The notes under the pieces were generated by a model that was given only the letters and a program-made list of their open reading frames with translations, did no database searches and was not told the DNA's origin. A program made the position numbers and the translations under genes. DNA of 64,000 bases. It comes from Hymenopus coronatus. Lineage: Eukaryota; Arthropoda; Insecta; Mantodea; Hymenopodidae. Below, one piece after another: positions 24,701 through 36,700 of this stretch. Positions within the stretch are counted from its first letter, which is position 1, and the number at the start of each line of letters is the position of its first letter. Location: assembly GCA_030762935.1 (NCBI GenBank), contig CM060883.1, positions 53,652,001-53,716,000 on the forward strand. Reading direction: 5' to 3'.

Positions 24701-27700
24701 TTTTTCAGAATTTTCATGGACAATGGAAAATGTACAGGTTAACAGTATAGTAATGCAAAGAACAGACAAAAGTATTAATTGTATTTTGAAGCTTTTTAAC
24801 AGTGATGCTGAAGTTAATTGCCTAAGCATTAGGAGTTGTATTTGGAACACTCTTGCTTCACTTAACTCTGTTGTTGCACAGGATGTGTTGTAAAAAGTGT
24901 TTACTTCTAACTTTAGCTATTTTTTTCTTCTATTTATTATTGCAGTACTAGTTCAATACATTGGTAGCTACCACTAAATGCAGCATCGGCTATATAACAT
25001 ACACACTGTACATTAAAATTAGTTCATAATGAGTATTTTTTAATCATATTATATCTACTTGTCTTGTCCATTTATTCCTAACTTTCCATGAGGATTCCCC
25101 TAGATTTCTTAACTGCCCTTGATCTTTGAACATCTTTACCCCTTCCTCATCTTTCTCTACTCTTTTCCATTTGATTAACTCCACTCTTCATTCACTTGTT
25201 CCCTTATTTAATCATTATGTACAGTTCATCCTCCTCCCCTAAAACCTTTCAATTTCCAGATCCCTCGTCGAAACCCAACAATTCCTGCTCTTTCATTTCT
25301 ATTATAAACTTTTAGATACTCTTCCTTTCCTATGTTTTCCTTCATCCTTTTGTATGATTACAATATTTTTATTCTATCTCATCTTATTCTATCTGCACTT
25401 AAATTGTGCCTACCCATATTCTTCAATTATTCTCTCACTTCTATACAAAACTCCCTATTAGAATTATCAATTTGTATCTCCAGATGTACTTGTTTCAGAA
25501 TTTCAGCTGTACATATTTCAGAAGCCTTCTCTTCCCATTTTAGCAGTACATGTTTCAAAAGCCTTCACTTTCATCTTCTGTGTACATGCTTCAGAAGACT
25601 TCGTTTCCATCTTTAGCTGCACATGTTTCAGAAGCCTTCACTACCGTCTACTGTTCCACATGTTTCAAAAGCCTTCATTGCAATTTCAGCTGTAAATGTT
25701 TCAGAAATCTTAACTTCCAATTTCAGTTGTACTTGTTTCAGAGCCTTCATCTCCATTTTTTGAAGCTTTCACTTTGAATTTGAGCTGTACATGTTTAGAA
25801 GCCTTCTTTTCCAATTTCAGCTACTTGTTTCAGAATCCATCTTCAACTCTAGGAGATGGAAGGGAAGGTTTTTGTAATGTGTGCTATGTAATAGAGTAAT
25901 TGAAACAACCATGTTCCAGATTTTACTCATAATGTTTAAGGAACAGAGATAAATGTTCATTCCTAACAGTCAATATTCATTACTGTTTACCATACTTCTC
26001 TGATTACTATATTGTAATAATAAAATTGTAAACCACTGGTTATGTGTTTGCAATACATACTTCCTGACTAATGCATGGGAAAAATTTATCTTCAAACTTC
26101 ATAGATTTGTTTTCATGAGGAATGAGATTATCATAAAGGCCAAAACATATTTAGTTTCTGCAACTTCTCATATTATTAAGTTAAGCCGTTAACCAACAAG
26201 TCTAGTGAATTTTGAACATGTGCGTAAATATGAAGATTCCCAATTAAAACATTAATGGGAATGCACAGTGAAGTAACTAATTAAATAGGAGTAAAAACAT
26301 AGATTACACTCAAAATTCACTCTTGAAATAAGGTAACTTACTTCGTTTCATGTTTCGGTGGCTTTTTGCACCATTTGAAAATGGTGGAAAAAGCCACCGA
26401 AACATGAAACGAAGTAAGTTACCTTATTTCAAGAGTGAATTTTGAGTGTAATCTATGTTTTTACTCCTATTTAATGAAGATTCCCATTTACACATGAAAT
26501 TTTCTCCAGTGTCAAAATATAAATTACAAGATTTCATTTTCTAATCATTGTTTTAGAAAGAGAGATCACCATATACTCTCCTTCCAGTTTTAACTGCATA
26601 ATTACTATAATTATTGGTTTGTTAATGTATCTTAAAGAAACATCTTTTGTAATCATCTCTTTCCAATTTGTTGATTTGCAACCATCACAACTGTATCATA
26701 TGAGCTAAACTTCTAAATGGGCTAAAGAATTGGGCGTTATTGGTATTAAGGAACATTCCAAATTATTTGCAATTTTAACTAATTACCAAATCCATTATAG
26801 TGTCATTGCATCATGTACCTCAATAATCAAGTGCAAAGTGTGGGGGTTTACCACATTGTTGCCATGAGATGGAGGGTGTAAGTGAAAGTTATATCCACCC
26901 ACTTAATCTCCCGAAATTCTGAAGACAATAAAAGTTTTTTTTTTCTTCGCATCTGTCTCGTAATGTGTGTGTGCTGTAAATGATAACTTAGTGAGAGAAG
27001 GAAATAGAAAGTAAGGTAATGATCTGGTGGGCCATATTAACATCTCATAATTTGAAATCACTGACATTTGCATATGCAAGATCGGTTTTGGTTTACTCTT
27101 CTCTCTCCTAACTTATCTCTCATATGCAGAATAGTATCTTGCCTGGTACACCTTTCATCACGTAAACATATGCTCTGCAGACCCACTACTGATGTATACA
27201 CTAATACTTTGCACCATAACTTATTTGTTCAAATTGCACCATTAACTGTGTGACACATTGATTAAGGTGCTTAGGAAGTGATATCTTTATATTGCTACTT
27301 TGATAAACAATATATTGAAATTTTAATACATTATGAGTTACATCTCAGTATCTTGGCGATGGAAATTAATACTTCAAATCACAACAGCATATATTAGAAT
27401 AGCAAATTAGCAGACTAGCCCTGAATCTGGACAAACTTGACCTTGTATTAAACCTAATTTGTTACTTTATTAAAGTTTATATGAAACCAGGTATTGCTGA
27501 AATCTTATTGGTTATTTCATTTGTTGCTTAGGCAGGCTTCTTTAAATTTATGATAAATAATCTTTATTAGGGAACAACTTTTGTTAATTGGTGGGAGAAA
27601 GAGACCATGAATTGCTATCTAGGTGGTGATAACAGCAGCAGGGCTTCAATGATAAAGATGGATAAGATTTTCTAATTAGACAATATACCTAACATAACAC

Positions 27701-30700
27701 ATCATTGTAAACATTTTAGCTAATTTGAATTTGCATGAAAATTTTTATTATGAGTGGGAGAGGGGAGAATGGAAACTTAATGTTTGTGTGCAATAGATGG
27801 TAGTAGCAATGGCAGCACACTCTAAGATGGTGGATACAGTTTTCTATTAAAATAACCTACTTAATATATCATTATAAAAAGTTTTAGCTAATTCGAATTT
27901 CTGCATAAATTCATGTTATGGACTGCAGAGGAATGAACCAAAATATGCAGTATATATGTGGTGGAAGGAGTAAATGCACAGCTAAACCTCTTCTCTTTGT
28001 GCTTGAACCTTGGTTCTAAATATAAATTATGTGCAACCACCAATGTAAAAAAAAAAAAAAAAGCTACATTTTTTATTTCAGTCTCAGAGAGAAATATTTT
28101 TCCAATGTGAATGCTTATAGGCCCATTATCAACTAACTTTTTGGTGCGAAAGGAAATGCATGGAATCTGCTGCATACATCAGATTTTGGCAATAATATTT
28201 TTCATTTCCTCTAGGGTTCAGCACTGCTGTACTCGTAAAGTTTGAAACTTATTTTTACTGCATGCTATTTGGAAAACATAATCACGACCCCCAGTTTTCA
28301 AAATTAATATTTCAGGAAATAAAAAAACATTGGTATTTGGATAAATATAGTAATATTCAACTGAGGGGCTGCCTTGCATTTGCAACATGTGTTATATGAA
28401 TACCCTGCAGGGAAGAAGTACGTTTCAAATTTTGCAGGTACGGCAGTGGCTAAGTGGTATAGGTTACTGCCAAGGTTACAATGGTATGCAGCAGATTTTA
28501 AACTAGTGAACTGGTCATTGGAAAAAAAGATTATTCTCCGAGACTAAAATAAAATTAGAGGACTTCCTTTCACATCAGTGGTTGCATGTAATGTTGTAAT
28601 GGAAGCCAACGGGCAAGCAGAAAAAGAGAGGTTAGCTGCATGTTTCTCCTGTTGCAGCACATATATGGGTACATTTCTGGATTTCCCTCTTCCTCTGTGT
28701 GCTTCCTATAATGTGAATTTATGCGCAAACTCAAATTTGGTAAAATGTTTTATGATATATTAAGTATGTTGTCTTAATAGAAAAAAGCATCCATAATATC
28801 ATTATAGCTATGCTCCTGCCACTGCTGCCATTATCACGTTCTACTATTGTATATATTCTTTACATTTCCATACTCCTCTTTCCATCCCTCCTGTTCAAAA
28901 CATGAATTTATGCACAAATTTGAATTAGGTAAAACGTTTTACAAAATAGTATATTATGTTGTCTTAATTGAAAATTATCGTTACAGCTAAGATACTGCCT
29001 TTGCCACCAAACACAGACATACCAGTACTTTTATGTTATCCTTTCTCCATCTCTCCTGCTCATATTGTGAATTTCTGCACAACTTCAAATTAGGTAAAAA
29101 CATTTACCATGTATTATATTAAATATGTTGTCTAATTAATACAAAATCATATCCATCATCATTACAGTTACACTGCTCCTGTCACGTACCATAGCACCCT
29201 TACCATATATTTCTGTACTCCCTGCTCTGTCAATTGTTCAAAACATGAATTTCCACACAAATTCAAATTAAGTTAAAAAAATCTGATGTGTTCCATTCAC
29301 ATGATTTCTCTACATCTCTACAACAAATTATTGTTAGAAAGCTTAGGCTTCTATTTACTTCATGCTAATTGAGAAAACTTTAGAAGAAATAGTCTAATGA
29401 CTTGCTTCCATATAAGTAGAAGGGAAAAAGGGAGTACCATAGATTAAAGTCATAGTCAAAAGCTGGTTGCTATGTGACTAAAGTTTCTTTGTTTGTATGG
29501 GCAGGAGTTGTCAAATTCCTGTATGAGAAAAGTATGTTTTTCAATCCTGAAAGCAAAAATCAGGGATATCTTAAAAATGATCAACTCCACGAAAAAAATG
29601 TATATAGCATAAATTGTGTGTTTTAATGTGCGCTACATTTTCTGTGTTAAATTTTTGTCCATCTCTTTTATACGACATTTTAATCAAAATCGTTAGTCAT
29701 TTTAAGAAAATCAAAATTTTCGAAATTTTTTCCAAGTAAAGGGTAGTTTGGGGTGGGGGGGATTTTCTTGAAAATCTTCCATGTCGCATCCTTGGAAGAT
29801 ACCAAACTTATATACCAAGTTTGGTTTTTAACGGTCTTTTCATTTTTGAGCTATGCTGGCCACAGACACACACACACACAGACATTTTTCTAAAAATGAT
29901 TTTTTTTTTAATTCAGGGGGTCTCAAAACATATATTTCCAGTGAAATCTCGGTATCAAATTTTTGGGTGCAATACAAAGCCTTCTCTACACACTATGTAC
30001 ATAGTGCGTATAGAGAAAGTAAAAATAAATTAGGGACTTAATAAGCTTGTGTCAATTTGTTTGTTCAAAATATATGGCAAACCTTTATTTTTAATATAAA
30101 CATGTTATGTCTTCTTTTTATATAGATGATAAATTCCAAAATTAAGTCCTGAAAAATGGGGAGTTGTCTTGTATTCAAATAAAATAACTTGTATTTCTTA
30201 TGCTACTAATTGGTATTTATAGTCAAGAATGATCAATGTTTCCTAATAGTTTTTAAAGCATGCCTTAATAAAATTGCTTCTGTCTTGCATGTTGCTTTTA
30301 AAGGCATGATGTTTTGCTATTTCTGTCTCAGCTTTGTTATGTATGTTGTATTGTGTAATTATAAAGTTGGTGCATTAAACAGCAACTTTTTAAAAAAAAA
30401 ATAACTAAATAAAATAAAATACAAGTACATGTTGAAAATGTGAAATATACTAATGATAGGAAAGGGTATAAACAGTATAGACATTGAACACTACCCCAAA
30501 ATTGGTTTCACATAACATTTATTAAAGAGTTGACATAGCGTTATTGATTTGCTATTTCACACCCATTGCAATACAGCTTAAATACCCATTTTGAAGGCCA
30601 TAAAGTAGTCTCCCACAAATCCACAACATGTTGCCGGTGATGTGGGAGGCGCTGAATAGCATCTGCACTATTGTCCTCCCATATGGTAATCTAATCGCCT

Positions 30701-33700
30701 GTAGCTGTACAGCATCTCCAATATCGTCCTGTGTTCTAATCGTCTATAGCTGCACAACATTTCTAATATCCTCATGTGTTTCAAAGTGCCTACTATATAA
30801 TGGTTCTTTTACACGTTACATCAAGACATCAGGTTGATGGATGCTTCAATTTTTCTCATCCCCAGCGATGCAATAGCTATCTGTAATACTCTGTGCTACC
30901 TACCCGCCTCGTAACTGTCCAGTATAATGGGGAATTATCTCCGAAACCTTCCATCAATTCCCTGTGACATTCTCTGGCTGCTTTGATGTGTATGCACTGT
31001 CCAATCTGGCATTGTGGTCACTTTTTGCAGTGTTTAATGCCCACTTTACTACTTGTGGCACCACAGGCAATGACACAGGTGATACATGGAATGAAGATGG
31101 AGCACCAGTGGAATGCAATGGCAAGGGAAACTGGAAAAAACCTGCTTTTGCACTACTTTGTCTACCACAAATCTCTCGTGCAGTCGCTTGGGATCGAGAG
31201 GCGAGTAGTCTAACCACTCGGCCACAGTGCGGCCCTATGGTGGTCACTGGACACCTGATTTCACATTACTCACTGTGCTCCTACAGCCATTCCAGCAACT
31301 AAAGATGTTAACACACATTAGCACTGCCTTTCTTCCTTGTAATACATATAATTTTGTGCTCCAATAACAGTGTCACAAAATAAAATAGTTACCATGACTT
31401 TGTATGCCTCAGCCCTCTTATATTTGCAAGATTGAAAATCCAATTTACTTATGTGCTATAAAGAATCGAGGACAACATTTGGAATATAAAACAGCAAGAT
31501 GGTTCTTTATTTAAAACAATCTACAATATAATGAATTTAATGAGAGGAGAGGTTCTACCTACTGGAAGTTTAAGGCAATTTAGGGGAGAAGTTTAATGAC
31601 AATCCCTAATATAGCTAAAGGTAAAGTAATAAATGCCTTAAAATTAATATTGAGTTAAACTTTCTGAGCAATTGCTTCTCAGTGACCATTTTTAGTATTT
31701 GAGGTTTATCATTGTCATCTTCAAGTCAACCTAGCAGTATTTGTGTATTGCAATGTTGATTTTTGAGCAGTGAATTTCCCTTTCGTCTCATTTGGTAAAC
31801 AAGAGAAAAGCGTAAGGAGCCATTATTCTTAGTAAACACATTCTAATGTCTATTCAGACTCTAAACAAACTTATTTCCAAGAAGTAAGACTTTGCTTACC
31901 CTTTCCATTCCGCTCCCCTAGTACAAAGCCATTAGAGTACAAAAGAACTAAGTGTTTTGCAGATTTCTGAGGCAGGATTGCAGTGTTGCAAAATATAATA
32001 CTAGTATATTAGTTCTGTATTGCTAATAACACAGTTAAGGTGTTTTTCTTTAGAGTATGGTTATTTATTGCTAAATGTGTTTCAATTCAAGCATTAATGA
32101 CTTGCTTGTCTCTACAGCGAAAGTTTGAAGAGATAGAGACACTGGCATGTAATGTTTTTAAAAAGCAATTTGGAAGCTAGGCTTAAGAATAAATTTAAAA
32201 AATTAATTCTTGTGTATGGAATGTGGGTCTTATATCCTAATAAGTCTTTATCTTTTACAGTCATTGGCCAAACACATTCGAGGGCGCATTGGAGAAGAAG
32301 GTGGACCACCACCTTGGATTCCTTTTGGACAAAAAATTTTGAGGTCGAATCCTCAGGACCGTAACTTCAAGGTAAATGGAATATTGAGCAAAGGTTTTAT
32401 TAATTTGTTGAGTTGGTTTTTTAACACTACGTCACTTATATTGTTATCATGAGGGACTAGTTTCAAAAGCCTATGCTTTTATTTTCAACCTCACGGGTCC
32501 AACTGCCATTGCTGGCTGCATTTGCTTGTAAATTCTTCTCTGGTGGCGAAATGATGAACTTCTTAACTAAGCTGTCTACTGGCGGGATTTCAAAGTTTAT
32601 TAGCCGATCTTTGTTTTTCCATATGAGGATGTTTTCCCAGGTTGTGAGTTCATTGTGGCCTGACATGTTTTAAGCAATTTTGGATTTGGATCTAGATTGT
32701 GGTTTTCTTTCCAAAAGTGAAATGCTACTGCCGATATGTCTTCTTGTTTCAATCGGCAGTAGCATTTCACTTTTGGAAAGAAAACCACAATCTAGATCCA
32801 AATCCAAAATTGCTTAAAAGCATGTCAGGCCACAATGAACTCACAACCTGGGAAAACATCCTCATATGGAAAAACAAAGATCGGCTAATAAACTTTGAAA
32901 TCCCGCCAGTAGACAGCTTAGTTAAGAAGTTCATCATTTCGCCACCAGAGAAGAGTGTACAAGCAAATGCAGCCAGCAATGGCAGTTGGACCCGTGAGGT
33001 TGAAAATGAAAGCATAGGCTTTCGAAACCAGTCCCTCATAATAACAATGTAAGTGACATAGTGTTAAAAAACCAACTCAACAAATTAATAAAACATATAA
33101 TTTGACCGTCACTGTTACTAAATTCCTCCAAACATCAATTGAGCAAAGGATTGCTATAAGAGGAGGAAACATGTTTATTAAACAAAACAAAAAGGGATGG
33201 AAAGAAAGAGAAAATTCATGCTATCTCCTCCTTTTTTCACATTAGTAAGAATTCTTCTTAACTACCATCCCTTCAACCTTAAGAGCCATTGCATTCTTAA
33301 ATATTTGTGGTTGTGATTTAGCTTTTTGGTAGTGTTTAACGCCCACTTTAACTACTTATGGTACCGCAGGCAGTGATACTGATGATACATAAGTGAAGAT
33401 GGAGCACTGGTGGAATGCGATGGAGGTGGGAAACTGGAGAAAACCTGCCCCAGCACCGCTTTGTCCACCACAAATCTCACATGCGGTCGCTTGGGATTGA
33501 ACCCGGGTCATCTAGGGGAGAGGCCAGTGGTCTAACCACTTGGCCATGGTGCGGCCCGATTTAGCTATGTGCTATTGCTTTTTCCTTAATACAGAATAAA
33601 GACAATTAAAAAAAAATTAAATTCCATTAAACAGTAGAAGTTTAAATGATATCCTTTAAATCAAAGAGTTGTCCTCCTTGGTCTAGGGGAAATGCTAGCC

Positions 33701-36700
33701 TCTGGTTCCCAAAGTTGCTGGTTCAAAATCTTTTAAAGAGTAATGGATTTTTTCGTACATTAAAGTCCCTAGCATGGCTTACTTTGGAAGGGAAATAAAG
33801 CTGATAGTCCTGTGTCAGATTTATGGTACGTAAAAGAACCTCAGGCCTGATAAAGCAAAATTAAGTGGTCTTTCACACCCAAATAGAATGAGACTCTGAG
33901 AACCACAACAATTAAAGGGCATCCATAAATAAAACTCTGTTTCAATTTAAATCCAAGATAGACCTCCATGAGGTTTAAGGTAGATTTTTCTTCTCTTTTT
34001 GACAAATAACTTTGTTTGGAAGAAGATACATTTGGTAATTGTCCATTTGCCGAGATAGAGGTAATGCATGCTAATGTTGTGGTGAGCCTCAGAAGATACC
34101 TGCAACTGAAGATATTAAATTTTACTATTGTAATTTAACTTTTAATGACAATTCTTAAATGCATTTGCAGTCAAAGATTTTAAGGAAGTCAACTAATGGA
34201 TTACACAACCTTGAATGAAACAACAAAAAAAGTTAATGTTTGAACTTAAACATTTACATATAGGTACATACTTAAAGTAAAAACCACATTGTTAAACTAA
34301 TCTTGAAGTTATCATTGAAACGTTTTTCAACTAATTAACTGGAGGGAGTGTAAATAAGTGTGACTCAGCATAATTCCAAGATAATGAATACTTCACTGCT
34401 AATAGTGCTTCTGTTTTTAATATGTAATGTTAAACTGGTGTTCAATTTTTTTTATATCTGTGAAATACAAAACGGAATTTGCATTTAATGTCTAAGTATT
34501 CAATCCAAACGAGCAAAAGCAAAATAATACCTTTTATTTTGACCGTTGACAGAAATGCAAAAAATGAATGTAAATTATTTTATTCAACATTTACTAGATA
34601 AAAGTATAACTTACTATACTGTTAGTTACATAAACCGAAAGAAAATTAAATTACTATTGCAGTCTGTAGTGCATTACAGCACAACTGCCAGGATCATGTA
34701 GATTATAGCAGCATGCTTTCCGTGCTTAATGTTAACTTTATTGAACATTGTGGTTTATAGAAAAAAAAGCAGTACTAGCTGCTGTTCTAAAGTTTAAATC
34801 AACTCAGAGTTGTTTTTATGTTTTAGTATGACTATTTTAATAGTTAATTACGCCAATTAAGATGCCATCAGAAGCATCTGCAGAACTTAATTCTCTCCCT
34901 TCTCCAATAAATAAATGCTCCAAACACTAAAACAGCTTTATAATTTACCATTATCTTAATGCATAAAATTACATTATTGGGCACAAAGAACATTTTATTA
35001 TCATCTCATTTAAGTAAAGTAATGTTATTATTGAAAAAATTCCTTGTTTTGTAATCTTCTTATGAATATCATTTTTTTTATCTCACAGCATAAATATGAA
35101 GCCTACTGTTTGAACACATCAGTCCACATTCTTTTCTCTGCTTCAATTCTTAAAATTACATCATCACAAGCATCTGGCATAAATATATTAACAACAAACT
35201 CTATTATTCATGAAGTTATGTTGTAGCATAAACTGTAAGCCATTGCCAAGAGTTTTGCACTTGTACACATTATTTGATTAGAAGTCCTGCATATTTGTTC
35301 CTTTTAAGATGGTGCACCTCCAAATAAATTAAATGCCTTGCAAGTGTTTCAAAACAAGGTGTTGCATCTTGACATGCTGGAAATAGTCACTTCCATAATG
35401 AATTGGAACTGTCCTTGCAAATCCATATATGCTTACATATTGTACTTAGAGACAATTTTGTGAAAAGCTATGACACTTTTTGATATATTTTGGACTATAA
35501 AAAAATATTCAACTTCCTGACTTAAACCACAATTGCTACAGAATTTTATCAACTAAAGCAAAAGTGCTTCCTTGTGCAATAGAACAGTTGAAATGTCATT
35601 TCCTCTTTCTATGGTTTAAATACTATAGCTATGTGCAGTTTGTGTAACTTACTTTAACAGATGAATAGAACATTAAATAAATAATTATAGAAAACATACC
35701 TATTGATAACATTTTTTGTGAAACGTTTTGCCATGAAGAAGAATTTGAAGTACAAGGAATATTCAACAAAGATTGCATTTCTATTATAGACCAAGTGAAA
35801 AATGACTGAACACACATACTTTTGGTATGTATAATAAGATCATCCTTGTCTTTTAACTTGGTAGGTCATATTGGGCAATGAAAGAAATCAGCAAAATGAT
35901 GCTCAAATGAGCTCAATGTCCATGGAGCTTAATGTTAATGGACATTTGTCTTCTCAGGTTAAGGTAAAGCCCTGGATAAGCTTTGTCTGGGTGACTCATC
36001 CTAACTGAGTTGGAAAGTTTATCCTTGATCAAAAGAGGTGATTAAATTATAATTTTCAACCCCCCCCCCCCAATGCATTTATTTGTTTTTGTATAGTTAT
36101 AGTATTTGAAGTTTTCTACATAATTTGATATACATTTCATGGATGTGTGCACATCCAAAGTGTTTTAACTAAATTTTTAAAGCTGCATCAGTTATTTCAT
36201 TATTCTTTACATGCCTCATATCAGGGGGAAAAATCATTATTCAGTAACCTTTTGGGCTAGATGGCTACAATTTATCTTTTTTGTAATGGAAGCACTATGA
36301 CCTTTGACAACCTATGTTCAATAACCTTGCAGATTCACAGCTTTTAGTAAAATGTCTTCACGGCAAGACACAAAACATGAAAGAATCTTTCACAAGAGTC
36401 TAGCCAATTCCAAAGAAGACATTTGTGGGGAAAAATATTTGTAGTTTGGTGAACATGATGATGTTTTGACCTTTGATATAGGAAATATAAGGCCAAATTA
36501 AAATATTAGAACACTTGGTAGTGAACATAAAAAAATTCAACAATTCTACAACGTTTGGATCAAGTGCAAAGTTGTAATTGTGGTGATGATGATGATGAAA
36601 CATATAACATATGACTAAACAGGCAGTATATCAAACAATAAGAAGTGGTGAAGAGAAGAAGAAGACCAAGACTACATTCCAGGATGTGTGCTATACTAGC

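Noticed and set aside
25332..25777. Cys/Phe-rich repetitive proteins
   Set aside because: They are translations of a minisatellite in a TDRD3 intron, with no conserved motif.
30600..30840. Transposase-like minus-strand patch
   Set aside because: The translation looks protein-like but matches no motif I can name and is full of stops.
32463..33052. Overlapping open frames on both strands
   Set aside because: They are the two arms of the Penelope foldback read in mirror image, not separate genes.
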